64,000 nt of DNA, taken from NCBI GenBank assembly GCA_023266115.1, contig JAHFRU010000008.1:60746-124745 (forward strand), read 5' to 3'. Numbering within the stretch: position 1 is the first letter of the stretch; every line of letters begins with the position of its first letter. This stretch comes from Gammaproteobacteria bacterium (GTDB lineage Bacteria; Pseudomonadota; Gammaproteobacteria; VBWC01). Positions 38,018-46,783 of the stretch are shown in pieces. The notes under the pieces are model-generated. The model did not search any database, was not told the origin of the DNA, and saw only the letters and a program-made list of their open reading frames with translations. Made by a program: the position numbers and the translations under genes.

Positions 38018-39275
38018 TTAATTCCCGGTGATCGCGTTTGTCAGCCGGCTGCGTTCGGCGTCCGTCAGCAAACAGGCCCCCGGCGCCAGCGGCGTGTAGC
38101 TTTTTCAGGATCATGGAACCGAGCCTGGCGATCCACTTGATGAACGGCCTGAGATCGTCGAGAGGACTCAGCGCAAACACCTTGTTCTTCGCGAAATAGG
38201 GTCTGATGAATTTGCTCGCCGAAAATCCCGGCAGCCGCCGTCTGCGGCGATACTCGTACAGGTCATCGACCGGATTGATCCAGTACACGCCGGATCGATA
38301 GTCCGTATCAAACTCCTTGCGTTTCTCGACCTTGTCACGATACATGATTTCCGGGAAGTTGATCGTGGCGCTGGCGAACAGATGCGCATAGGACACCTGC
38401 CTGGTGTTGATTTCTATCAGCTTGTACTTGCTGTCCCGGTCGTCCCACTTGAATTCGGTCGTCGAAAAGCCGGTATAGGCATGCGCGCGCAGCAGGCATA
38501 ACGCGGCCTCACGCGCCTCCGCAATCATCGGGATGGTTCTCTTGACGACTCCGTAGCCGAAATCGGCCGGGTGCTGGCGTATCTTTTGTACACATAGTTC
38601 CGCCAGAACGGCCTGGTGGTCATCGAGATGACAAATATAGGCAACGAGATTTTCTTCCGGCCCGGGAATGATTTCCGACACCATGACATCGAGGTGACGC
38701 ACCTCGACATCCCGGTACTGCGCGAGCAATGACTCGGCATCGTCGGCAACGAGCGCCTTTTTGTTGTATATCGCGAAGAAGTCCGGCGTCTGGGTCGGCT
38801 TGATGATGCACGGATAGACGAGCTGCCTGGCAATCCATGCCAGATCCTCCGTCGACTCATGGTTACTGATCCTCGGCGCGGGAATCCCCAGCTGGTAGGC
38901 ACGCTGATACAGCAGCCTTTTGTCGATTATCCCGTGCACGATATCCCACGGCGGGACGGTGACATGGTAGCGCGCCGACAACGCGTCGCAGTGTTGGGAA
39001 ACAAACACCACGCCCGGATCATTCACCGGATCGAGCACGGCATCCGGCCACACCGGCAGTTCTTCGGTCAACAACCTCAGCAGGCCGGCGGGGTCGGTAT
39101 CCGGCGACGGGACGACATACTTATGGGCGATGTAACGGGAACAGGCGGCGATATCGTCTTTCTTTGTGGTCAGGTGTACCACGCGCAGACCGGCCTGCGC
39201 GTAACACCGGATCGTACCCAGTGCGACGATGCCCGTACCCAGTACCACTGCATATCCCGTCGTTTTAGTCCGCAT
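37941..39275 (-). CDS. ATP-grasp ligase (D-aspartate-ligase-like), paralog 1
   Basis: A 444-residue protein from the ATG at 39275; a TTG at 39281 is in frame just upstream. The N-terminal GYAVVLGTGIVALGTIRCYA is a Rossmann-like first domain. DKRLLYQRAYQLGIPAPRIS opens the ATP-grasp fold; LVYPCIIKPTQTPDFFAIYN holds the ATP-binding lysine. VMVSEIIPGPEENLVAYICH, STTEFKWDDRDSKYKL and LIEINTRQVSYAHL hold the metal-binding acidic residues. This is the layout of COG3919-type carboxylate-amine ligases. The last ~50 residues are absent from paralog 2 and look like read-through into the convergent membrane-protein gene. It may join an amino acid or amine to a carboxylate on a surface glycan or carrier; the substrate is unknown. 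Confidence 0.85.
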   Translation of the reverse strand: MRTKTTGYAVVLGTGIVALGTIRCYAQAGLRVVHLTTKKDDIAACSRYIAHKYVVPSPDTDPAGLLRLLTEELPVWPDAVLDPVNDPGVVFVSQHCDALSARYHVTVPPWDIVHGIIDKRLLYQRAYQLGIPAPRISNHESTEDLAWIARQLVYPCIIKPTQTPDFFAIYNKKALVADDAESLLAQYRDVEVRHLDVMVSEIIPGPEENLVAYICHLDDHQAVLAELCVQKIRQHPADFGYGVVKRTIPMIAEAREAALCLLRAHAYTGFSTTEFKWDDRDSKYKLIEINTRQVSYAHLFASATINFPEIMYRDKVEKRKEFDTDYRSGVYWINPVDDLYEYRRRRRLPGFSASKFIRPYFAKNKVFALSPLDDLRPFIKWIARLGSMILKKLHAAGAGGLFADGRRTQPADKRDHRELTTKSQAAPRHSSAHAPRIEKNRPAS

Positions 39276-39443
39276 GAACAATCGCTAGCTCCGGCCGTTC
39301 TCCATATTTCGGCATCTTCCGGGCAGGCATTAGGCGGCGCCTGCCTCCGGTGCCAGGTCGCATGGCTGTTCAGACGGTGCAGGCGAACAGGGCCGCTGTT
39401 CCTTGCGTAATGGCAGTGTTTGCTGTCGGGAGGGCGCGGCGGG

Positions 39444-40628
39444 TCAGCCTTGTTTCCGTGCCGGCTTTTTAAACATCGTCATTGCTATCTTGCCACAAGA
39501 CTTGATAAACGGCCTGAAATCGTCCCGCGGGTCGAGCGCGAAGACCTTGTTTTTCGACAGGTACGGTTTGAAAAAGCGCTTCGCCGAAAATCCTGAATGC
39601 CCGCGTCGGGCGCGGTATTCATATAGTTCTTCTATCGGGTGTATCCAATAAACGTCAGTATGGTAATGCGCGTTGAATTCTGTCTGGTGTCTGACCTTGT
39701 CCCGGAACATGATATCGGGAAAATTGATGGTCTTGTTGGCGAAAAGATGCGCGAATAACACTTGTCTGGTGTTGATTTCGATCAACTTGTATTGGTTATC
39801 GCGCTCGTCCCATTTGAACTCGGTGGCGGAGAAGCCCGTGTAACCGGCATCGCGCAACAGGCGCAGCGAAGACTCGCGTGCCTCGGGAATATGCGAGACG
39901 GTCCTGATAACAGCGCCGACGCCAAAATCGCCGGGATGCTGGCGTATCTTTTGTACGCTCATCTCGGCAAGCACCTTCTGATTGTTATCCAGATGGCATA
40001 TGTAAATCGTGAATCGCTCTTCCGGGCCGGGAATGATCTCCGAGACCATGACATCGAGGTGATGGCGGTCGACGTCCCGGTACTGCCGGATCAGCGACTC
40101 CGCATCGTCGGCGACCAGCACCTTTTTGTCGTATATCGCAAAGAAATCCGGTGTCTGGGTCGGTTTGATGATGCAGGGATAAACAAGTTGCGCAGCGTCG
40201 CGCTCGAGCTCGTCTGGCGATTGATACTTTTTGATCAGCGGCGCCGGCACGCCGATCTCGTGCGCGCGCTGATAGAGCCGGCTTTTATCGACAATACCGT
40301 GCAATACACTCCACGGCGGCACGGTGACGTGGTAGCGGGCGGATAAAGCGTCATGATGCTGCGCCACGAAGACCACGCCGGGATCGTTAACCGGGTCTAG
40401 CACCGCGTCGGGCCACTCCGGCAGCCCTTGCATCAGCACCTTCAGCAGGCCGTTCGGGTCGGTATCCGGCGACGGGACGACATATTTATGAGCGATGTAA
40501 CAGGAACAGGCGGCGATATCGTCTTTCTTTGTGGTCAGGTGTACCACGCGCAGACCGGCCTGCGCGTAGCACCGGATCGTGCCCAGTGCGACCACGCCCG
40601 TACCCAGTACTACGGCATATCCATTCAT
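39444..40628 (-). CDS. ATP-grasp ligase (D-aspartate-ligase-like), paralog 2
   Basis: The protein has 394 residues and is collinear with paralog 1 over its whole length. The first ~60 codons are nearly identical at the DNA level. All ATP-grasp landmarks are kept: VYPCIIKPTQTPDFFAIYDK, VMVSEIIPGPEERFTIYICH, FSATEFKWDERDNQYKL and LIEINTRQVLFAHL. It ends FKKPARKQG, which I take as the normal terminus of the family here. It lies 168 bases upstream of paralog 1 on the same strand and downstream of a GT2 gene. A pair of ligases could attach two different groups or act in sequence. Confidence 0.87.
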   Translation of the reverse strand: MNGYAVVLGTGVVALGTIRCYAQAGLRVVHLTTKKDDIAACSCYIAHKYVVPSPDTDPNGLLKVLMQGLPEWPDAVLDPVNDPGVVFVAQHHDALSARYHVTVPPWSVLHGIVDKSRLYQRAHEIGVPAPLIKKYQSPDELERDAAQLVYPCIIKPTQTPDFFAIYDKKVLVADDAESLIRQYRDVDRHHLDVMVSEIIPGPEERFTIYICHLDNNQKVLAEMSVQKIRQHPGDFGVGAVIRTVSHIPEARESSLRLLRDAGYTGFSATEFKWDERDNQYKLIEINTRQVLFAHLFANKTINFPDIMFRDKVRHQTEFNAHYHTDVYWIHPIEELYEYRARRGHSGFSAKRFFKPYLSKNKVFALDPRDDFRPFIKSCGKIAMTMFKKPARKQG

Positions 40629-40788
40629 TCAGCCGGCCGTTTCTGTATATCGAAATTGCTATCGCGTATAGCGGGTATCGACAGACCATACGCTATCGTT
40701 AAGGTCATTGCTAACCCGGTCTCGGGCGCCGCTGGTGATGGACAGCGACACGGCGGCGATATCGACGGACGCCCGCCGGGTGATGGCG

Positions 40789-41631
40789 TCAGCGCGGATC
40801 GGAGGTTGTGATGTCCTTGCGTATACCGTTCTGACAGAAGTACTCGCGCTTCTCGCGGTTTCTTTTTGAAATCGCCAGATTCACCTCGGTGTCCTGGCGG
40901 CGGCTTGGATGATGGAGGTGATACGTCGTTGCCTGGAACTTGATGTTCTTGGTGAACATGCCGAGGCCGTTGAAGCGCCACTCGAGGTCATCGTCCTCTC
41001 CGCCGATGCCGGGCAGGTCCTCGTTATAGCCGTTGATGTGCTCGATATCTTCCCGGTAGCAGGAAAAGTTGCAGCCCATGATGCCGAGTTGCCGGCGTTT
41101 GACGAGCCTGTGCAATAAATCGCTGGGGAAGCCAAGCTCGTAGTTGCGTATGCCATCGACATGTAGCGGAATCATTTTGAGAAAAAATGTCAGACGATTT
41201 TCCAGTGCAACGATCCGGTCGGGTTCTTGCCGGACGCGCGCCGAGGTCTGCGCGCCCAGGTAGACGCGCCGTCCGGTACAGATACGCCCGGGTTCGGCAT
41301 GCAACAGGTGTTTCTCGACGAAGCGCTGGTGCGGGATGCAATCACCATCGAGGAAGATGAGATAGTCAGACCGCGCGCTCGCGATGGCGCGGTTCACCGC
41401 GCGGGTTTTGCGGAAGCCGCTGTCATCCTGCGTCAGGTGATGCAGGTCCAGCTCTTCAGGCATGCGGGTCGCGATGTAAGCGGCGACCGCCGGATCGTCC
41501 CCGTCCTCGGTGATGACGACCTCGAAGTTTGGCTCGGTCTGGCGCATGAGCCCGGCCAGCACGCAGTGCAGCGCCTCGACGTCCTTGTAGATGGCGATGA
41601 TGACGCTGGCCCTGGGTTTCGAGCTGCTCAT
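40789..41631 (-). CDS. Glycosyltransferase family 2 with C-terminal galactosyltransferase-like domain
   Basis: A 280-residue GT-A protein. ASVIIAIYKDVEALHCVLAG and VVITEDGDDPA open the nucleotide-sugar fold, and YLIFLDGDCIPHQRFVEKHL holds the DxD-type motif (DGD). The C-terminal NFSCYREDIEHINGYNEDLP then GIGGEDDDLEWRF is the glyco_transf_7C pattern found in chondroitin-synthase and galactosyltransferase-like enzymes. It is soluble apart from short hydrophobic stretches. It sits between msbA and the ATP-grasp pair on the minus strand, 20 bases after msbA, so it is probably in the msbA transcript. Confidence 0.87.
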   Translation of the reverse strand: MSSSKPRASVIIAIYKDVEALHCVLAGLMRQTEPNFEVVITEDGDDPAVAAYIATRMPEELDLHHLTQDDSGFRKTRAVNRAIASARSDYLIFLDGDCIPHQRFVEKHLLHAEPGRICTGRRVYLGAQTSARVRQEPDRIVALENRLTFFLKMIPLHVDGIRNYELGFPSDLLHRLVKRRQLGIMGCNFSCYREDIEHINGYNEDLPGIGGEDDDLEWRFNGLGMFTKNIKFQATTYHLHHPSRRQDTEVNLAISKRNREKREYFCQNGIRKDITTSDPR

Positions 41632-41651
41632 GGTCGCGCAGATAACGGCGG

Positions 41652-43418
41652 CTAGCAGGTCGCGCCGGCAGCGGGTGCCGCGTCGTCCTTGAACTGCATC
41701 CGGTAGAGGCCGGCATACACGCCGCCGCGCGCCAGCAGTTCGGCGTGGCGGCCGGTCTCGACGATCTTGCCATCATCCATGACGACGATGCTGTCGGCCT
41801 GCTCGATCGTCGACAGACGATGCGCGATGACGATGGTCGTGCGGCCCTTGATCACGTTCGCCAACGCCTCCTGCACATGCCGTTCCGATTCGCTGTCGAG
41901 CGCCGATGTGGCCTCGTCGAGGATCAGTATCGGCGCATCCTTCAGCAGCGCGCGTGCAATGGCGAGGCGCTGGCGCTGGCCGCCGGACAGGCGCACGCCG
42001 CTCTCGCCGACCATGGTTTGCAGCCCGTTCGGCAATTCGTCGATGAATTCCATTGCATGGGCGGCAGTCGCCGCGGCGATGATCTGTGCGTCGGTCACGT
42101 GTTGCGCCGTGCCGTAGGCGATGTTCGCGCCCGCGGTATCGTTGAACAGCACGACGTCCTGGCTGACCAGCGCCAGATTGGCGCGCAGGCTGGTCAACGT
42201 CAGTTCCTGGATATCGATACCGTCGATCAGTACGCGCCCGCCGGTCGGCTGATAAAAGCGCGGAATCAGACTGACCAGCGAGGTCTTGCCGCTGCCGGAG
42301 CGGCCGACCAGGGCGACGGTCTCGCCCGGATTCACCGTCAGCGAGATATGTTGCAGCGCCGGTGCCTCGCCAGCGTCATACACCAGGCTGACATCGCGGA
42401 ACTCGATCTGCCCGTTGGCGCGCTCGATCGAGCGGGTGCCGTTGTCCGGCTCCGACGGCTCGTCGATCAGCGCGAACACGCTGCCGCAGGCGGCGAGGCC
42501 GCGTTGCAGGTGCTCGTTGATGCCGGTCAGGCGCTTGATCGGCGAGAACAACATCGCCATCGCGCCGAAGAACGACACAAACGTACCGACGGTCATCTCC
42601 GGCTTCTGCGAGGCGACGTAGACGATGGCGGCCAGCGCAACGACGGCGAATAACTGGACGATCGGTACGCTGCCGGCCGACGTGACCGTGATTTTCATGC
42701 CATAGCGGCGGATCCAGTTGGCGATATCGAGGAAGCGCTTGTTCTCGTAGTCCTGGCCGCCGAATACCTTGATCACCTTGTTACCGCCAATGGTTTCCTC
42801 GACGACGTGGGTAATGTCGCCCATCGAGCCCTGCAGCGACTCGTTGAGCTTGCGCAGACGGCGGCTGATGACCTTGACAACCATCGCGATGAACGGCACC
42901 ACAATAAAAAAGATCAGCGCCAGCTGCCAGTCGAGATAAAACATCCACCCCAGCAGGCCGAGCACCGCCAGCGAGTCACGCACCAGCACCAGCAGCACGT
43001 TGGTGGCGGCGAACGTCACCTGCGTGACGTCGTAGATCATCTTCGAGATCAGGCCGCCGCTCGTATGGTCGGCATAGTACCGGTTGGGCAGTGACATCAT
43101 CTTCGCGAACATCCGGGTACGCAGGTCCATGACGACCTTATTCGCCACCCAGTTCAGCGCCACGTTGCTGACATAGGTCGCGATGCCGCTGGCGACAAAC
43201 AGCAGGATCAGCAATATCGGCATGAGCCTGATCGTTTCCGGGTCCCGCTCGACGAAGCTGCCGTCGAGCAGCGGCTTCAGCAGTGCGGGCTTGGCCGGCT
43301 CCAGCGCGGCCATGACGATCATCGCGACGATCGACAGCGCGAACAACCGCCAGTACGGCTTCACATGGCCGAGCAGGCGCAGGTAGAGTTGCTTGCTGTT
43401 CATGCTGTCGGTTGTCAC
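41652..43418 (-). CDS. msbA: Lipid A export ABC transporter, permease/ATP-binding protein MsbA
   Basis: Flips lipid A-core across the inner membrane. The 588 residues hold a six-helix transmembrane domain (~1-320) and a nucleotide-binding domain with Walker A VGRSGSGKTSLVSL, signature GVRLSGGQRQRLAIARALL, Walker B ILILDEATSALD, and switch histidine IVIAHRLST. The start is GTG at 43418, with GGAG seven bases upstream; ATG at 43403 is an alternative. It diverges from hldE, so the flippase and the heptose supply genes share a control region. Confidence 0.95.
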   Translation of the reverse strand: MTTDSMNSKQLYLRLLGHVKPYWRLFALSIVAMIVMAALEPAKPALLKPLLDGSFVERDPETIRLMPILLILLFVASGIATYVSNVALNWVANKVVMDLRTRMFAKMMSLPNRYYADHTSGGLISKMIYDVTQVTFAATNVLLVLVRDSLAVLGLLGWMFYLDWQLALIFFIVVPFIAMVVKVISRRLRKLNESLQGSMGDITHVVEETIGGNKVIKVFGGQDYENKRFLDIANWIRRYGMKITVTSAGSVPIVQLFAVVALAAIVYVASQKPEMTVGTFVSFFGAMAMLFSPIKRLTGINEHLQRGLAACGSVFALIDEPSEPDNGTRSIERANGQIEFRDVSLVYDAGEAPALQHISLTVNPGETVALVGRSGSGKTSLVSLIPRFYQPTGGRVLIDGIDIQELTLTSLRANLALVSQDVVLFNDTAGANIAYGTAQHVTDAQIIAAATAAHAMEFIDELPNGLQTMVGESGVRLSGGQRQRLAIARALLKDAPILILDEATSALDSESERHVQEALANVIKGRTTIVIAHRLSTIEQADSIVVMDDGKIVETGRHAELLARGGVYAGLYRMQFKDDAAPAAGATC

Positions 43419-43545
43419 GCCCGCTCCGGATCAGTATCGTATAAGAGATTGAATTCTAGTTGATTGGTGAAACAGAGAACAACGAAAGAACGCGGTAAAC
43501 ACCGGTCAGGCACGTTGCCGGCCACGATTCCGGTCGCTGGCGCTA

Positions 43546-43554
43546 TGTTATGAT
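43546..43554 (+). promoter_or_regulatory. Extended -10 promoter candidate for hldE-hldD-gmhA
   Basis: TGTTATGAT is an extended -10 match (TGn plus TATGAT) with no clear -35. It would start transcription near 43561, about 60 bases before the preferred hldE start. The 204-base msbA-hldE divergent gap has no other recognised element. Confidence 0.4.
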
Positions 43555-43622
43555 GCGCGCGCTACCTGTTGACAGGCGGCAGAATGGATAATGATGGCAA
43601 GATTCCCGCGAGGCGAGGCCTG

Positions 43623-45047
43623 GTGAAGATACATATCCCGACGTTTGACAGTGCCCGCGTGCTGGTGTGCGGCGATCTGATGCTGGATCGTTACTGGCAC
43701 GGCGACACGTCGCGGATATCGCCCGAGGCGCCGGTGCCGGTGGTGCGGGTAGGCCAGGAAGAGGACCGTCCCGGCGGCGCGGGCAACGTCGCGCTGAACA
43801 TCGCCGCGCTCGGCGCGCGACCCACCCTGCTCGGCATCACCGGCGACGATGCCGCCGCCCAGATACTGGATGACGCACTGACCGCCGCCGGCGTCGCCTG
43901 CCGTTTCGAGCGCATCAAAGGTATCCCGACCGTCACCAAGCTGCGTGTGCTCAGCCGCCATCAGCAACTGATCCGGCTGGATTTTGAAGACAGCCTGTCC
44001 GGCATCGATACCGGGCTGCTCGCCGGGTGGTTTAACGACCGGTTGGCCGATCACGATCTCGTCGTGTTTTCCGATTACGGCAAAGGCACGTTGCATGGTA
44101 TTGCTGAATTGATCGCGCTGGCGCGCGACCGGCACAAGCCGGTGCTGGTCGATCCCAAGGGCAACGACTACAGCCTCTATCGCGGTGCAACGCTTATCAC
44201 CCCCAATTTCTCCGAGTTCGAGGCCGTGGTCGGCCGCTGCCACAGTGAGTCCGACATCATCGAGCGTGGCCAGCGACTGCTGGCGCAGTGTGACCTGCAG
44301 GCGCTGCTGGTCACGCGTGGCGAGCATGGCATGACGCTGCTGCAACGCGACGCCGAGCCGGTGCAGCTGCCGGCGCGGGCCAAGGAAGTATTTGATGTCA
44401 CCGGCGCCGGCGATACCGTGATTTCCGTGCTGGCAGCGGCGTTGGCGGCGGGCGAAAAACTGGAGCAGGCCACTGCGCTCGCCAATCTCGCCGCCGGCAT
44501 AGTCGTTGGCAAGCTCGGTACCGCCACTGTCAGCGTGCCGGAAATGCGGCGCGCGCTGCACGAGGCCGACGCGACCGGCCAGGGCGTGGTGCAGGAAGAT
44601 CAGTTGCTGCTCGCGATCGCCGACGCGCGCGCGCACAACGAGACGATAGTAATGACCAACGGCTGTTTCGACATCCTGCATCCCGGCCATGTTGCCTATC
44701 TGGAGCAGGCGCGGCGGCTCGGCGACCGGCTGGTGGTCGCGGTCAATGACGATGACTCGGTGCGCCGCCTGAAGGGCAGCGACCGGCCGGTCAATCCGCT
44801 CGATCATCGCATGGCGATACTGGCGGCACTGAAATGCGTCGACTGGGTGGTGCCGTTTACCGAGGACACGCCCGAGCGCGTGATCTGCGGCGTGTTGCCG
44901 GATTATCTCGTCAAGGGCGGCGATTACCGGCCGGAGCAGGTCGCGGGGCATGATTGTGTGACCGCCAACGGCGGCAAGGTGAGGATACTGGACTATATCG
45001 AAGGTCATTCGACTACCGGTATCATCAAACGCATGCGGGCCGTGTGA
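43623..45047 (+). CDS. hldE: Bifunctional heptose-7-phosphate kinase/heptose-1-phosphate adenylyltransferase
   Basis: Makes ADP-D-glycero-D-manno-heptose. I prefer the GTG at 43623 (then KIHIPTFDSARVLVCGDLML), which matches the family start and gives 474 residues against 477 in E. coli. TTG 43569 and ATG 43584 are in-frame alternatives. The ribokinase-like half has EDRPGGAGNVALNIAALGA, DPKGNDYSLYRGATLITPN, and VTGAGDTVISVLAAALAAG. The cytidylyltransferase-like half has MTNGCFDILHPGHVAYLEQA and HSTTGIIKRMR. hldD and gmhA follow on the same strand. No gmhB phosphatase, the remaining step, is present in the window. Confidence 0.95.
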   Translation: MKIHIPTFDSARVLVCGDLMLDRYWHGDTSRISPEAPVPVVRVGQEEDRPGGAGNVALNIAALGARPTLLGITGDDAAAQILDDALTAAGVACRFERIKGIPTVTKLRVLSRHQQLIRLDFEDSLSGIDTGLLAGWFNDRLADHDLVVFSDYGKGTLHGIAELIALARDRHKPVLVDPKGNDYSLYRGATLITPNFSEFEAVVGRCHSESDIIERGQRLLAQCDLQALLVTRGEHGMTLLQRDAEPVQLPARAKEVFDVTGAGDTVISVLAAALAAGEKLEQATALANLAAGIVVGKLGTATVSVPEMRRALHEADATGQGVVQEDQLLLAIADARAHNETIVMTNGCFDILHPGHVAYLEQARRLGDRLVVAVNDDDSVRRLKGSDRPVNPLDHRMAILAALKCVDWVVPFTEDTPERVICGVLPDYLVKGGDYRPEQVAGHDCVTANGGKVRILDYIEGHSTTGIIKRMRAV

Positions 45048-45104
45048 TCGTAGTCGTTGTCCGCTAAAGACGACGATCGTGACAGGGACAGGGAGATTAC
45101 CAAC

Positions 45105-46064
45105 GTGATAATCGTGACAGGCGGCGCCGGCTTCATCGGCAGCAATATCGTCAAGGCTCTCAACAATCAGGGCCGCACCGACGTGGTCGTGGTCGACGAC
45201 CTGAGCAACGGCACGAAGTTCTTCAATCTGCGCGACTGCGATATTCAGGACTACGTCGACAAGGAAGATTTCCTGGGGAAGATTATCTCCGGCAAATCGG
45301 CCGGCAAGGCCGTCAAGGCGATCTTCCATCAGGGCGCCTGCTCGACGACGACCGAGTGGGACGGCCGTTACATGATGCGCAACAACTACGAATATTCCAA
45401 GGAACTGCTGCACTACTGCCAGACCCGCAAGATACCGTTTATCTACGCGTCGTCGGCCTCGGTCTACGGCGCCGGGCCGGTGTTCAAGGAGGATCGCCGT
45501 TACGAGGCGCCGCTGAACGTCTACGGCTACTCCAAGTTCTTGTTCGACGAATACGTGCGCCACATGCTGCCGAAGGCCAAGGTACAGATTGTTGGCCTGC
45601 GCTACTTTAACGTCTACGGCCCGCGCGAGCAGCACAAGGAATCGATGGCAAGCGTCGCGTTTCATCTGAATAACCAGTTGATGGCCGGCGGCAAGCTCAA
45701 GCTGTTCGAGGGCTGCGACGGTTTCGCCGACGGCGAGCAGCGCCGCGACTTCATCTCGGTCGATGACGTCGTCGATGTCAATCTGTGGTTCATGGAGCAG
45801 CCCGACAAGTCCGGCATCTTCAATCTCGGCACCGGCCGCAGCCAGACCTTCAACGACGTCGCGAACGCGGTGATTGAATGGCATCAGGAGGGCGAGATCG
45901 AATACATCCCGTTTCCCGATCATTTGCGCGGGCGCTACCAGAGCTTCACCGAGGCCGACATGAAGGCGCTGCGCGAGGCCGGCTACACGCGGCCGTTCCG
46001 TTCCGTGCGCGAAGGCGTCTGGTCCTACATGGACTGGCTGCACGGCGCGCCGGTCGAGTCCTGA
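45105..46064 (+). CDS. hldD: ADP-L-glycero-D-manno-heptose 6-epimerase
   Basis: Epimerises ADP-heptose to the form used by heptosyltransferases. The GTG at 45105 (then [20 protein letters not shown]) is chosen because the family begins exactly there and GGGAGA lies about nine bases upstream. This gives 319 residues; the open frame begins at 45057. NAD-binding GGAGFIGSN, the catalytic [15 protein letters not shown] (YxxxK), SSASVYG and [14 protein letters not shown] are present. It is between hldE and gmhA, two bases before gmhA. Confidence 0.96.
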   Translation: MIIVTGGAGFIGSNIVKALNNQGRTDVVVVDDLSNGTKFFNLRDCDIQDYVDKEDFLGKIISGKSAGKAVKAIFHQGACSTTTEWDGRYMMRNNYEYSKELLHYCQTRKIPFIYASSASVYGAGPVFKEDRRYEAPLNVYGYSKFLFDEYVRHMLPKAKVQIVGLRYFNVYGPREQHKESMASVAFHLNNQLMAGGKLKLFEGCDGFADGEQRRDFISVDDVVDVNLWFMEQPDKSGIFNLGTGRSQTFNDVANAVIEWHQEGEIEYIPFPDHLRGRYQSFTEADMKALREAGYTRPFRSVREGVWSYMDWLHGAPVES

Positions 46065-46065
46065 C

Positions 46066-46659
46066 ATGACCGCGATGCACAACGACATCACCGCCGAACT
46101 GTATAAAACGGTGGCGCTGCTCGAAGCGGTCATCGCTGACGCGACGCTGATCGAACAGACCGCGCAGATTGCCACGCAGTGCGCTGCGGCATTCAAGGCG
46201 GGTCACAAGATATTGCTGGCCGGCAACGGCGGCAGCGCGGCTGATTCGCAGCACCTTGCCGGTGAATTCGCCTGCCGCTTCGCCTTTGATCGCCCCGGTC
46301 TGCCGGCGCTCGCGCTGACCACCGACGGTTCCGTGATGACCGCGATCTGCAACGACTACGAATACGACTACGTCTTCGCGCGCCAGCTCGAAGGCCTCGG
46401 CAACGCCGGCGACGTGTTCTTCGCCATCTCCACTTCGGGCAAATCGCCGAACATCCTGCGCGCACTCGAAGCCGCGCGCAGAAAGAAACTCTACTGCGTC
46501 GGCATCACCGGCCAGTCCGGCGGCGCGATGCTCGAGCTCTGCGACATCTGCCTGCGCATCCCGTCCTCCGAGACATCAAAGATTCAAGAAGCCTACAAGG
46601 TTCTAGGTCATATCATCTGCGCGCTGGTCGAGAAGGCGATGTTCGGCAAGGCGGGATGA
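46066..46659 (+). CDS. gmhA: Phosphoheptose isomerase
   Basis: Converts sedoheptulose 7-phosphate to heptose 7-phosphate, the entry step of LPS heptose synthesis. The 197-residue SIS-domain protein carries LLAGNGGSAADSQHLAGEF (substrate loop), TDGSVMTAICNDY, FFAISTSGKSPNI, and ETSKIQEAYKVLGHIICALV. Its length matches GmhA. It begins two bases after hldD, completing a hldE-hldD-gmhA operon. Confidence 0.95.
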   Translation: MTAMHNDITAELYKTVALLEAVIADATLIEQTAQIATQCAAAFKAGHKILLAGNGGSAADSQHLAGEFACRFAFDRPGLPALALTTDGSVMTAICNDYEYDYVFARQLEGLGNAGDVFFAISTSGKSPNILRALEAARRKKLYCVGITGQSGGAMLELCDICLRIPSSETSKIQEAYKVLGHIICALVEKAMFGKAG

Positions 46660-46713
46660 ACGAGCAAAGAAATTGAACCGCCAGGTACGCCAGCAAGACA
46701 ATTTATATATTGT

Positions 46714-46744
46714 GTAGGATGGGTGAAGCGCAGCGTACCCCATC
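46714..46744 (+). repeat. REP palindrome, left of the RAYT gene
   Basis: Reads GTAGGATGGGTGAAGCGCAG then CGTACCCCATC. This is the REP type commonly paired with RAYT genes. It is the inverted partner of the copy at 47322-47352 and matches the direct copy at 48152-48182. Confidence 0.85.
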
Positions 46745-46783
46745 ACTTGTGGTCACGTCCGTAACCTCTGGATACTGGCAACT

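Noticed and set aside
43548..46196. An 882-codon open frame antisense to hldE, hldD and gmhA
   Set aside because: It lies opposite three clearly recognisable genes; long antisense frames are expected in GC-rich codon-biased DNA. The translation shows no domain.
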